A stretch of 64,000 bases of DNA from the NCBI RefSeq assembly GCF_003473485.1, contig NC_053043.1, positions 41,764,576 to 41,828,575 on the forward strand. The letters are read 5' to 3'. A model generated the notes under the pieces. That model was not told the DNA's origin, did not search any database, and was given only the letters and a program-made list of their open reading frames with translations. Source of the DNA: Medicago truncatula. Its lineage: Eukaryota > Streptophyta > Magnoliopsida > Fabales > Fabaceae. The position numbers were made by a program, and so were the translations under genes. This document shows, one piece after another, positions 34,938 to 46,639 of this stretch. Position 1 is the stretch's first letter. Every line of letters starts with the position of its first letter.

Positions 34938-37900
34938 ATGCAAGGTTTGAAGCCATTGATACGACGTCGTTTCAATGTCAGAGATTCGATTATGGCTTTC
35001 ACAGACATCACTGAACCCGAAAATCTCCATTATCGCCTCACCCCCAAACGCAGCTTCATCGATTTATACCAGGTCCCTCTCTCTCTCTCATCCATTTTTC
35101 TATTGATGGGTACACCAAATTATGGTTAAAAATTGAATTTTTTACTTTTGGTGAAAATTTTACAGTTTGGAAATAAGGAAGCAGTTGCAAAGGAGAGAGC
35201 TAGATTGTAAGTTTTTATTTGTTTTTGTTAATGGGTTTTGTGTAAAGAAATGTTTTTTGTATTGATTTGGTGATTTTGTTGATGGGTTTTGTGAAGGAAG
35301 GATGAATTGAGTAGGGGACACTTTGCTGATCTAAATGAGTTCAAGCAACATGGTGGTAAGGTAATGCAATTTTATCATAATAATTATAATTTGTTTGTTG
35401 TTGGCATAGAAATATTTCATTTATTTTTGAATGTTAAGCCATTGTTTGGATAATCAGTTTAATTAAGCTTTTTATCATATAAGTGTTTATGTATAAACTA
35501 TTTCCGTAACAAAAAAGAAAGTTAAGGCAAACTGTTTTTACAAGCTATCCTTAAGAGATTATGGAAATATATTGAAAATAACTTATGGACATGTTATAAG
35601 CTCTTCTAACAGTCTCACAAGTGTTTATGCAAGTAGATTAGCTCAAATAAATCAATACAAACAAGTCCTTTGTTTCAATAGCATGTCATAATGTGAAATG
35701 TTCCATACTGCCGAGGGTACAAGATAGTTTTTCGTGTTTTATTTAGGGACCTATGTTCCAATGAAGTTGACCTCATAACTTATATAAAGCTTATGCAAGT
35801 CCTCAAAACCCTAAATTGGTTGGTTTTAGTGGATATTTTTTCAAATTGGTCTGTTAAAACATGTTTGGAACTTGACTTCTCTTATAGGCTTGTCTCAAGA
35901 CAGTTAATTGTATATAATTTTGATATTGATGTTTATTTTGATCGATACATGCACATTATAATCTAATGAACTTGTGATAGTGATAAGTTAGTTAGAGACT
36001 AGAAGCGCGTCTTGCGTATACCAATGGAAGTATGCATGTTATTCTCATAGGCTTGTCTCAAAACAGTTAATTGTATACCATTTTGATTTTGATGTTGATT
36101 TTGATTTCGATCAATACATGCACATTATTATCTAATTAACCAATGATAGTGATAAGTTGGTTAGAGACTAGAAGTGCATCTTAGGTGTACCAGATGAAAG
36201 TATGACATGTTTATTTGTAATTGTGTTGTGCAGATTGCTATAGCTAATAAAGTGATTATACCGGAAATGGTAGCCGTGAAATTTCCTGATATCAAAGTCA
36301 ACTTCTCGGATGGCAAAACAATGAAGCTTCCTATTCGCATTTCTGATTACGCGGTTGATTCCGACAAATCATCTGTTCCAAAGGCATCTCTGGTCTGTCT
36401 TTCGTTTCGAGCAATCTCCCAGGTAAATGGTTCATGGCAGGGTTTTATGTCTACCTTATTGCATTGTCTGCTCATCCAAATGCTGCCAACATAGCCATTA
36501 ATGCATAATGATTAAGACATTCGATGGCAGCATTCGTTGTAATTTAATCTTACTATTCAATTTGAAAGCTGAACAACGTCTTCTATTTGTTGTCCAATAT
36601 GAAAGGGATTTAAATGAGTAGAAAGATAGAGTAAATGACAAGAAATGAAAAAAATAATGATACTGAAAGCTGCAATGAAATATTGCTTTATTTGTGTTTG
36701 CGGTTCAGCCTAAACAGTTATTGTTTTTGTCGGGAAAATCGCTCACATATTGCTTTCAATCATACCTTTTTATCAGACTAAAGTGATAAACAGATGAGAA
36801 ATGCTAGGAACACTCTTTTTAACACTCTCTCCAACATTCACTCTCCTATTTAGTGAAACCCATGTAGGTCTCACCACTTTATGCGAGACCATTTCCAAAG
36901 TGTGGTACCCACATGGATTTCATCCAACAAGAGAGTGGGTGTTAGAGAGTGTCAAAAAGAGAGTATAGCACTCCTCTAGAGAAATCATAGTCTGTTCGTT
37001 GTGTTGTTTTGAATTTGAAGAACAATTGTTTGTTTTGGTTTCAAACTTTGATTTACTGTTGCTGCAATAAAATTCCTTTTTATGTCCTTGACAGGAAATG
37101 ATCAATTCTTGGACTGTGCCTTTTGCTAAAGCTTTTAGTGACTCGAAAGATGTTAATTTATATCAGGTAATTGGTTTTTTTTTTTGTTGTGATTTTTTGC
37201 ATTTTCTCATCATTGAGTTTGACATATTAATCAGCTATTTATTTAATAGAATTCCTATTGTCTTTCTATATTATATAACGAGGAATGCTAGCAACACACA
37301 CACACACACACCAACACACTCTCTTTGTTTGGTTAAAATTTACATGGCCCTATCAAATCATGTGGGTACCATATAACTTTGATGGGACCTATGTAAATTT
37401 TAACCAATCAAAGAGAGTGTATTGAAAAGTGTGTCTTAAAATGTGTGTTGCTGGCATTTCTCTTATATATTTAACTGCTATTTTGTCCAAATGTAAAAAA
37501 CATTATTCTCAATTCCAATTTCGACGAGATTAAAGTAAGCATTCAAAATTTTAATTCTGATTTATTTATCCATACGAACCCTTATTTCTTTTGATTTTCG
37601 CCTTTTGAATGATCAGCAACAAATTTTTAATGAAGCTTTTGCATTGTCTATCAGGTATCATTTATCGATTCATGGCTTTTATGCCGGGCCCCTATAAAAC
37701 GTCTCCTTTTGTGGTCAATGAAGAAATCTAATCATAACGAAAACAAGGATACACTTCAGGGGAAAATGGTATATTCATTTGGTGACCACTATTATTTCAG
37801 AAAAGAACTAAAGCTAGTGAATCTCCTCACCGGGTATAAAAGCGTTTACTTGCTTATACAATTCATTCTTAGCCAATGAAGTTATGAGTAGTACAATTTT

Positions 37901-38032
37901 TAACATTAACTTCACAGGTATATCTTCCTGCTAGATAATTTTGGCAGAGTAAGATGGCAAGGTTGTGGATCGGCAACAGATGATGAAGTTTCTTCCCTTC
38001 TTTCTTGCACATCACTTCTTCTAGGTCGGTAA
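34938..38032 (+). CDS. ATP10: ATP10-type mitochondrial ATP synthase assembly factor
   Basis: ATP10 is an inner-membrane protein needed to assemble the F0 part of mitochondrial ATP synthase, acting on subunit 6. Seven exons keep frame: 34938-35072, 35166-35206, 35297-35360, 36234-36422, 37095-37166, 37655-37833, 37918-38032; 264 aa. The N-terminus is basic and Ser/Thr-containing (MQGLKPLIRRRFNVRDSIMA), as for a mitochondrial presequence. Family landmarks: FGNKEAVAKERARLKDELSR, VCLSFRAISQEMINSWTVPF, and the C-terminal GYIFLLDNFGRVRWQGCGSA. A good donor follows the stop (38037, GTAAGA) and a TTTCAG at 39766-39772 could end a 1.7-kb intron in the 3'UTR filled with transposon sequence; that part is inference. 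Introns 3 and 4 carry a tandem repeat and MITEs. Confidence 0.88.
35883..36210. repeat. 164-bp tandem duplication in ATP10 intron 3
   Basis: ATAGGCTTGTCTCAA begins at 35883 and again at 36047. Both copies run through TAGTGATAAGTT.GTTAGAGACTAGAAG to GAAAGTATG.CATGTT. The second copy ends about 20 bp before the acceptor of exon 4, so the event is close to the branch-point region. Confidence 0.85.
36796..36976. mobile_element. MITE in ATP10 intron 4
   Basis: GAGAAATGCTAGGAACACTC at the left mirrors GAGTATAGCACTCCTC at the right. Inner arms ACCCATGTAGG.CTCACCA and GGTACCCACATGG pair in part. Same family as 37280-37462 by its ends. Confidence 0.65.
37280..37462. mobile_element. MITE in ATP10 intron 5
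   Basis: Inverted ends GAGGAATGCTAGCAACAC and GTGTTGCTGGCATTTCTC; the arms continue as CTCTCTTTG.TTGGTTAAAATTTACAT and its complement. TTATATA.. is duplicated at 37271-37279 and 37463-37471 (7 of 9). An (AC)n tract lies in the left end. Confidence 0.8.
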
Positions 38033-38224
38033 TGAGGTAAGACCGTGGTTATCAAAATTGAGGTTCAAATTGTGAATCAGAAGATCTATTTTCGAATCAT
38101 AAATCAAATTTTATTATTATTATTATGAATCAAAATATACATTACCAATACAAATATGACATTTTTATGTAAAAACAAGTACAACAACCAAGCATTATCC
38201 CACTAAGTGGGGTCGACAAGTGTA

Positions 38225-38250
38225 TTAATAATAATAATAATAATAAGGGA

Positions 38251-38285
<35 letters not shown>

Positions 38286-38286
38286 G
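38225..38286. repeat. (AAT)n microsatellite
   Basis: About 18 ATA/AAT units with one interruption (GGGA at 38247-38250), near a copy of the dispersed TCCCACTAAGTGGGGTCG repeat. Confidence 0.9.
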
Positions 38287-38454
38287 TGGTTCTTTTGAGT
38301 AAAAACAAGTGATATAGTAAAATTATGAGCTGGTATGTCATATATTTATAAATTGAGTTCAGTTTTCTATCAGTTATCAAGTCAAAATCTGACTGTGTAT
38401 CGTAAGATACTGATAACCATGGTAAGACCTTTAGAGATATGCCTTGCTGCAGCA

Positions 38455-39625
38455 TATTATGTTGTTAATCCCAGATAGCGGCGCGTAGCGAACCACAAAT
38501 GCTATAGCGGTATGGTGGATAGTGGGATGATCGCTGACAGCTATTGTGAAGACTAAAAAACAACGTACAAAGTAAACAAAAATTCCAAATCGATACATAA
38601 ATACTCAAAATAGAAAAACATACAAAACTAAAGGGACAATCATACTTGATAATTAGGCCAAATACCTCTCGCGGTCCTTTAAATTAGATAACGATTTAAA
38701 GTTTCTTTTTTGCAACAAATTGATCCTTTAAGTCGTAACATATTTTCACCATTACCCTCTTTTCGTCAAACTCAGTTAAAAAGTGCTTATGTGGACGTTG
38801 AATGCTAAGTTGGTGGGTCCAAATTCACTGATCTAAAAGCCAAGGTTCATAGGTGTATTATTTAGTCTTGGTTTGAAAAGGCATCGTTTGATTACTTGAT
38901 TTATATTGTTGTTCACGAAACATTTATCTTTAAAATTGGGTTTGAATTCGGAAACAAAACAGAGATGTGTGTAAGTAATCATTTTTTATGTCATAAACAC
39001 TTTTTGGACTTGTCATCTCAATGTTAATTAGTATCGTAAGCACTTTTTAACGAAGTTAGATGAAAAAAGGAACATTGTAAATATTTTATGACTTAAAGGA
39101 CCAATTTGTTACGAACAAAAAAAATTCAGAACTGGTTTGTTGTAAAACAAAATTAAAGGATTGTTTTGTTACAAACAGCTAACTTAAAGAACCGCATGAG
39201 GTATTTGGCCTAATAATTATAATCAACTTCGTCATTTCCCATCAAAATAAGTTGTAAATGTAATCAAAATGACATCCTGTCAAAATGACAAAATCAAGTT
39301 CTAAAAGTAAACAAAACGACAAGCAATTAAAATCATGCTTCCGCTCTGCGTCTGCCTCATCTTCACTTCTAAGTTCCACCACATCAATATTATCTTGTTC
39401 ATCACTTGATTCAAAATCTTTGTTCTTCCACCTCCAACTCATCATCTCCATTAGGCATAGCTGTAGTGAGTCTAGACTGCTATTTCGGATAGTGGGATTT
39501 CCTTAATTTTCGGCCGCCACAACTGCCACTGCAGAAGGTGTCTCGGGGAGATGGCGTTGCGCTGGACCCTAACACTGCCGCGCTATTCCTCTATAGCGCT
39601 GATATATTACGCTACTGACAACCCA
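38455..39625. mobile_element. Candidate DNA-transposon segment with GCTATAGCG motifs
   Basis: The left side has GATAGCGGCGCGTAGCG and GCTATAGCGGTATGGTGG; the right side has CACTGCCGCGCTATTCC and TATAGCGCTGATATA, GC-rich and partly inverted relative to each other. It encloses a Mutator-like MITE (38656-39210). The class is not certain. It lies between the ATP10 stop codon and a possible 3'UTR acceptor. Confidence 0.45.
38656..39210. mobile_element. MITE, Mutator-like, nested, 555 bp
   Basis: Ends GGCCAAATACCTCTCGCGGT and ACCGCATGAGGTATTTGGCC are inverted repeats. The flanks TGATAATTA (38647-38655) and TAATAATTA (39211-39219) match in 8 of 9. Inner arms pair (GTCGTAACATATTTTCACC / complement near 39070). 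Confidence 0.8.
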
Positions 39626-39769
39626 TATCATATAAAGGAACACTTTTAAACCATTTTTTTCTCTTCACTTATCATCCTATTTGTTTTCTTTTTAGTATTT
39701 TTCTTGTTTGAATTTTTTTTATTTTTTATCTAAATGTAGGTGCATGACTACGCTATTGTTCTGTTGTAT

Positions 39770-40110
39770 TTCAGAATTTTTGGGCTGTGATGGAAAAGGT
39801 TGGAGGAGATTTTGCTGTTTTAAATGGTTTTGTAGACATTTATGAAGCTTACTGCTTTTTGGGGGAGGAAAATTGTAACCCAAGGAAGCTATTGTTTTTT
39901 ATTACCAATATTTGTATAAGTATTAAGTTGAAATTCTTTCAGATAAAAGCATACACAGTTTTAGGGTTATCAGTGTTGCTCTTGGCCTGAAGATTATCCT
40001 TGAGGATGTATCTTTTGTAATGATCATTACATAATGTGCATGATGAAGCGGGTATCACCTCTTTATGTCAATAGATCTAAAGGTTTTTTTTTTTTTCACT
40101 TTTATTATTC
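39770..40110 (+). other. Possible distal ATP10 3'UTR, otherwise nothing seen
   Basis: After TGTATTTCAG at 39766-39772 the sequence is richer in G than its surroundings and contains a short open frame (MMEKVGGDFAVLNGFVDIYE) without a family match. It could be a spliced 3'UTR exon. Confidence 0.3.
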
Positions 40111-41002
40111 TCTCTAATGTGAGAACATAAAAGTAACATGAGAAAACTAAAATTGAGTTTTGGATGTATGACTAATCATGAACGTTGTAGCTCTAGCCAA
40201 AAATAGACTTGGAGAATTGTACATTTTTTATTTTGTATTTTATTTTTGTAGTTTCAAATTGTTAATTTTGTTTCTTAATTTGTTTTATATTAATCTTTTT
40301 TCAAGTTAGTTGTAAAACCTTTACACCATTGGACCAAACCTCACTTTCAAAAACTCATAAAAGTGTGTTTGGCTGTGAGAAGAAATTGCGAAGAGAGACA
40401 TATTATGAGAAGAGAAACAAATAAATTTGTTATATCTCTCTCTTCTTTTGTTTTACTCACAGCAGAGAGAGTTGTAAAACTCTTTGAAAAGAAAAAAAAG
40501 CCCCAAATATAAAAAAGTAACATAAGATTATTTTAATTTGATTCAATAAATAAAATGTAAATAATGCCATAATTTAAACTAGTTCAATTTAATTATTTTT
40601 ACTAGTTTAATATTGAATTATAATACTTTCACAGGTTTTTATGCGAGAGGTTGGTCCTCAAAACATTCTTATATAGGTTTTTAAAAATCTACAATATTTT
40701 TTTATGTAAAAACTGTCTTATAAAATTTCAATCCAATACAACCCATTTAATGTTTTGAAAGGGGGAGAGGAAAAAGGAGTTGGGAAAAAAAAAAAAATCC
40801 TTCCTAAATAAATTTTAACTTCCCGCCAAAAGTGAGAGATTTGGAGTAGAGATTTGGAGTAGAGTGGTTAATTTGTAATAAAGTGTTATAACCCTTTCAT
40901 TAGAATTTCTCTTCTCCCCTTTCAAACCAAATACAACACATTTGAAATCCATCCTCTTCTCTCTCCATTAAATTCACCCTTTCCCTCTTCTCCATTAAAA
41001 TT

Positions 41003-41297
41003 CACGAAGTTGTGATTTTGGCCCCTAAGAAAAAAACTACAAAACCGTCCCCTACATTTTGCATCTGTGGCAGTTTTGGCCTCCAAGGCCAATTTTGACT
41101 CAGTCTACGGTGATGTGGCACCCTAAGTGATTTGCCACATGTAATTTTTTTATTTATTTTTTTTACCAAAAATTGACCTTAGGGGCCAAAACTGCTACAG
41201 TTGCAAAACTTAGGGGACGGTTTTGTAGTTTTTTTCTTAGGAGATCAAGATCGCAACTTCGTGAAAGTTAGGAGGCGGAAACTGCTATTAAACCTTA
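41003..41297. mobile_element. MITE, relative of 21212-21492
   Basis: Arms CACGAAGTTGTGATTTTGGC and GATCGCAACTTCGTG pair, as do ACTACAAAACCGTCCCCTA and TAGGGGACGGTTTTGTAGT. The right end is CTATTAAACC as in the other element; the left terminus is degraded. It lies 750 bp beyond the stop codon of the aspartic protease gene. Confidence 0.7.
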
Positions 41298-42046
41298 AAT
41301 CTAACATACCCTAAGTAGTCCATGTGGGCTACCCTCCCATAGTCTCATACCATGTCCCCAAAAGTATAATGTTCCCATTTGGCAAAGGAATAGTGCCAAT
41401 TTAGCAAATATGGATCTTAATATCAAATCTAGTTCTACATGAGAATTAATTTCTCTCTATATTATTTGCTTCCAAAAGAGAATGGTGCAATGAGAAGTGT
41501 ATGACTCAAACTCAAAGACAAAAGTTGCCAACGAGTGCTCTTCTGAAAACTTGTGCATTTAATGCATCAGAAATTGAAGCATTAGACATTTTCAATGAAT
41601 AGTTTCAATTTAAAATCCTTAAAGAGTATCCTTAACACACTCGTTAGCAAGACCCATTATTTATTCATTTACATGAGCTATATATTTGTCACATTCAATT
41701 ATCATATCAACTTTTATGTAGACCAAATGTGAGTACCAGTTTACAACAACAGACTGTGTAGAATACAAGCTTTAACTGAACAAGTTGAAATTAAAAAAAC
41801 AAAAACTATATTATATAACTTGTATAAGCAATTCAATCAATAATCATGTGAAGTAATGATTAGATTCTACAAGACTGATAGTGTCCTAAAGAATCACCTA
41901 AAGCTAAACCTGAAAACCCTATTGTGCACACAAGCAATATTGAAAACAATATGTGGTCTCTCCAATTATCACAGATATACAGTGGAAATAGAATATACAT
42001 AGGAGAAAGAATAATAGATCTATCTCTCACAATGTATATATAGATA

Positions 42047-45000
42047 CTATAAAAAACCAAAGCTGCAAAACAGTGTTACAAAGAGTGCTATAAACCCTGT
42101 CTTTGACAACTTAAGTCCGTCATGTAAAGAATTGCTTCCACCTATCTCTCCAGCATTCACAAATTCACTTCTGCCGGTGCCAGTTGAAGCAGAGACATTA
42201 ACTGTCAAAGAACCTGCAGTGTTGAATTTAAATTTAACAGCATGATCAGAATCAAATGCAATGCCAAGAATAATAACAAAGATAAATAAAAGTGTATTTT
42301 CCATATGAAATCCACCATGTCTTTCTGGTAGTGTAACTGAAACTTACAGTCATAGTTAGCCCATCCAATGCGTTGACCGACCAGATCGTAAACAACAATT
42401 TTGTCTTTTAATACGAGATCTGCCAAAATACAAAATGATGTTGTTAGTAATAGTAGTATAATACTCTCGAAGAAGAAAAAAAATCCCTAACAGATTATTT
42501 ATGAACAATAATATTTTTTTTTGTAGTGTTATGAACAATAATTTAGTTACAAGAAAGATATTTTTAAATTGATCTTATGGCAGGTTAAGTGCATATCATT
42601 TTTTTATCACGGTAAGTGTAAATCATACTAATTTTAAATCCCAAGAATAATGGTGACCATTTTTTGGCCAAAGGCGGGGGCAAGAAGGTAAAAACAGGAG
42701 GTAATAATTTGATACTAAAAGTCTATATGTGGAATAAAATAACATCTAGTCAATATTAAAAAACAAAAAAATCTTTCTAAGTATTGATTCATGATCTAAA
42801 TTTTTTAGTTGGCCTTCAATCAAATGCAAAATATCACAAAATAAAAGGTGGATATGCGACCATGAGTGTTCAAAATGGTATCATACCTCCTAGAATTGTT
42901 ACCCCTTGACCCTGGGTTTTTTGAAAGCCAATACACCACACTGCTGCACCACCCTGTAACATGCATAGGTTCACCGTAGCATTTAGTGAGAAAACATATG
43001 GTATATAAAAACCAAACAAAGTGAAGCATAAGCTGAATATGAAAACTAAATGCATGTAATCAAAGGAGTCAACAATATCCAAGAATTTTGGTGTAAATAT
43101 CTGAGACATGTCTTAAACCTTTCTCTACCCTAAAAAGTAACAGATTTCAGATGGAAAAATGACATGTAATGTTAATTACAAGAAAAACTGCCTTTCTTTG
43201 TTTGTATCCTGCTAATGCACTCAACTAAACAGAGAGATTGCAAGGATAATAAAGGAAATTTTAACCAAATATATTAGAATTGCAAATCGAGTTTGTAGTA
43301 CTTGAGAATAATATCGGCAGTATCCTACGCATTAATAAATGATTCGTTCAATAAACTAAGTCATCATGTAAAATGCCATAAAGAAAGCACATTAGGCAGC
43401 TTTAGAAGCAAAGCAAAATCAAAATCAGATTAATAGATTTCATTAGACAGCAACTCTTCTATAACTGCCAACTGCAACTCACTCTATCTTAAAAGTATTG
43501 TTTTTGGAAATCACAAAATCCAAACCAATCCTCAGAAAAATGAAAAAGAAAAAATTGAAGCTTGAATACGTACAATAGAATTCTGTTGTATAAGGTAGTC
43601 CTGTGGTCTTAAAACCATAGATGCACCACCAGCAAAGTTCAGACTTACTTGAGGAAATATGTCACTGACACTAAACACAGTAATACGAAAGGAGTTAGAA
43701 AAAAGAGCATCAAGATGATCTATTTATACCACATAATCGAAAAAAGAGATACAAACGGAAATAAAAACATCCTAACCTGTCAGTGATTAAGAAACATTGA
43801 TTTCCCCTGGAAACAACCGTACGTACAGATTGTGGTATGGTAGCTGTAATCTGCAGTAGTTGAAAAATCATTTTACCATCAATGTTTGATAAATCTCCAA
43901 CCAAGCAAAAAACATGACATGATTGCTAAGTAATGCATAAAGCGTTAAAGCCTAAAGCAACATAATGTTATTGATAAATCGAATAAACTTGAAATTACCC
44001 AAAAGAAACTCACCGCATTGACAAAGGGATCGTAAGCCTCTTCTGCAAGGTATGCTAAAGTTGTTCCAGAATCAACAATGGTGCCTCTGTTGCTTGATGT
44101 TGCAAAAACTGATGGATCGACTTGCAATGCCTGGCCGTTGACAGATATGCTCTGTAGGTTTAAGTTGTAATGAGGCCTGAAATATTTGCAAAAGGTGCAG
44201 TTAGCTAAGAACAAACATTTGATTACGCTCGTAGTCCTAAGAACAAACACACAGATTTCCGATTGCTAGCTACGTTTAATAAAGAATTGAGATTTCCCTC
44301 ATCACAGATAAAGTTACAAAAAGAAGGTTTAATTAATAGCAAGCAAGATATTAAAATGTAGCAGCAATTTTATTTTCAAGAAAGGACTTACTGTGATGGA
44401 ACAAGTGGAGTATAAACTATGTTAGGCTCCACAATCTCACCAAGAACCAGAATTCCTCCACCAGAGCTATCTCCTCTAAGACAATGAGAGAATACTCCAG
44501 AAGCAATCCCTTGTGATGAGAGCTGTGAGATCACAGACATTTGCTGTTGCCCAAATCCAAATATACCATCAACTGCTCTGTCAGATTTTGTCAAGTCTCC
44601 ACTCTGCTGGTTACTACAACTACTCGATTCACAAAGTAACAGTATCCGAGATTAGATTAAACCAATAAACACGAGGAAATAAAAACAAAATGCTATCAAA
44701 TATCAACCATTTCAGGCTCATGAGAGCTCACCCAAAAACTACAGGAGCTGAAGAATTTGTAGACACAGATCCCTCAAAAATAGTATCCAAATGCATCGTA
44801 TCGGACACGTAATAGCCTGAGGTTCCGCTACCATCTCCATACTGGAAAGTGTAAGAGCACTGGTTGGTCTGACCGGAACAGGTTGCATCTGATGATTGTA
44901 TTCCACTATTGCACCTTTTGTCAGAACAAGATATTAACGATGATGTTGATGAACTCCTAGGGTCGAAAAAATTGAGCTCAATCTGTGACATAATCCATAA

Positions 45001-45985
45001 ACAGTAAACCATTATATTGACATATTCCATCTCTACATTGTTCACTGTTCTGCAAACATGATGCATAATCAACAAATAGAGAAGATTGAATTTACCTGTA
45101 ACCCACTTGTCTGCGGACAACCATTGCAGGAGCTGCAACTGACCCAGAGAACATCACTTCCAGTGTCAATCTGCACATAAAATTCTACTGGAGGAGTACC
45201 CAACAGCACCTTTGTAAAATAGAGCCTGAAATAGTCCATCAATTTTAAATCAAACACACGCGCACGCGCACACAAAAAGATAAAATATAATGGAAAGAGG
45301 AAAAGATGGACACCCGACACTAGTAATAATTTAAGAAAATGGAATGATTGAAATTTGAATGTAAGCAAAACTAACTTGAAGGAAATTAAGAAAGCAATTT
45401 AGAAGTGTCGGCGCTAAGAAACTGAAGTGTCTCGTGTCAGACACCAACACACCTTCAATCTGAAGTGCTGATGCCGAAAAACAAACTTGAAGGAAATTAT
45501 GAAAGCAATTTAGAAACCATATATTGTCCTACAATCACTTATAGAAACTATCTTCAAGTTTCCAAAAATAGAAAACAAAATTGAAATTCTCTTAGCCATA
45601 GAGAACTAAACTAAACTAAATCAAGCAATCTTTATTTGTTGTAAACTTTTAATAACGAAACACCAAAAAGCATTCAACTTGATTCAAACACACGAAACCA
45701 AAAACATCAAAACTAAAACCGACCCTTTACCAAAAAAAGTGAAATTCGATTGAATTACCCGACTTGAAATGGATCAAAGGTACCATGAACAGCAAAATCA
45801 GCAACACCGTTTGAAGAAGACTGCAATCTACGATGCCTTAACAAATCTCTAGCTTTCAGCTGACTAAGCTCAATTCCGTGGTTCGTCGGAAAAGCTCTTT
45901 CCAACGTTAGAGTTGCCGGAGATCCGGAAACAATCACCGTCGCCGCCGTTAACAAGATGGCGGTGAATGTAAAAACAACCGCCAT
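42047..45985 (-). CDS. A1 aspartic protease, likely membrane- or GPI-anchored
   Basis: Pepsin-like (family A1) protease of the plant aspartic proteinase 36/39-like group, working in the secretory pathway or at the cell surface. Ten minus-strand exons keep frame: 45985-45759, 45225-45096, 44982-44732, 44619-44392, 44176-44014, 43850-43777, 43670-43574, 42953-42887, 42419-42348, 42213-42047; 491 aa. The N-terminal hydrophobic segment ([19 protein letters not shown]) is a signal peptide. Catalytic aspartates: D96 in [10 protein letters not shown] and D314 in [10 protein letters not shown]; the flap [11 protein letters not shown] and multiple cysteines are present, and there is no plant-specific saposin insert. 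The last exon ends in a hydrophobic tail ([16 protein letters not shown]) after a Ser/Thr/Asn region, fitting a GPI signal or membrane anchor. Introns contain one micro-insertion and a dispersed repeat. Confidence 0.93.
42499..42542. repeat. Micro-insertion with perfect 14-bp repeats in an intron
   Basis: TTATGAACAATAAT is identical at 42499-42512 and 42529-42542. The 16-bp filler is A, nine T, GTAGTG. It lies within intron 8 of the aspartic protease gene. A weaker case (TTAAGTGCATATCAT / GTAAGTGTAAATCAT around TTTTTTATCACG) follows at 42585-42626. Confidence 0.75.
45370..45515. repeat. Direct repeat around GTGTC-rich element in protease intron 1
   Basis: CTTGAAGGAAATTA.GAAAGCAATTTAGAA occurs at about 45376 and 45485, enclosing GTGTCGGCGCTAAGAAACTG and GTGTCTCGTGTCAGACACC. 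The enclosed motif is like the element in the SRPK intron at 54690-54830. A direct repeat around an insert suggests a duplication at insertion, here about 30 bp. Confidence 0.5.
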
Positions 45986-46538
45986 TAATTAAAATGGTTT
46001 AATTTACTTATTTGTAACTGATTGTTGTTGCTAATTGTGTTTACGCACGTATATGTTGTGTTTTTTTAATGTAGTTGTGTAGAAAACAAGATAAGAGTTA
46101 TTGTATGTATATGAAGAAGGAAAATGGTTAAGGTTGTTTTGTTTTTTGGTTTGGACAAGAGTTAAGGTTGTTGTTGTTGTTAACAAAGAATGTTCTGTAA
46201 CATCATCATCATCATCGGAATTGCAGAAAGAGAGAATGAGAGAGGGAATGTATTTGTAGTGTGACAAAAAATTTGGATTTAGAATTGGAATGAAAGAAGG
46301 TAAGTTAAGTTAACATTATATGAATATTTGGTTCCATTTAAAAATGGATCAAAATTGATTCCGAACTAGTAGTTGAATTGATTCTGGCATGTTTTTTTTT
46401 TATTTACAACTAATTTTGGTTATAGAATTGATTCTGAATGAATGATTGATTCCAATTTTAAAGGGATTAAAATTGATTTTGATATGTTTAGTTATAGCAT
46501 AACTGTTTTTAAGTATAATTGATTTCGCTTCATAAATT

Positions 46539-46624
46539 TTGATAGTGTACAAGATTCGAACCTCAGACCTTGCATATAAATTATGCATTATCCCTACCAA
46601 TTGAGTTAAGTTTACGGGAACTTT
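46539..46624 (-). mobile_element. tRNA-derived SINE, family 1, 12-bp duplication
   Basis: Minus strand AACTCAATTGGTAGGGATAA and AGGTTCGAATC. GCTTCATAAATT is duplicated at 46527-46538 and 46625-46636. It lies about 560 bp upstream of the aspartic protease start. Confidence 0.85.
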
Positions 46625-46639
46625 GCTTCATAAATTGAT

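Noticed and set aside
39787..39990. Short open frame as a separate gene
   Set aside because: No homolog is recognised and its start lies just after a possible 3'UTR acceptor; more likely untranslated or chance.
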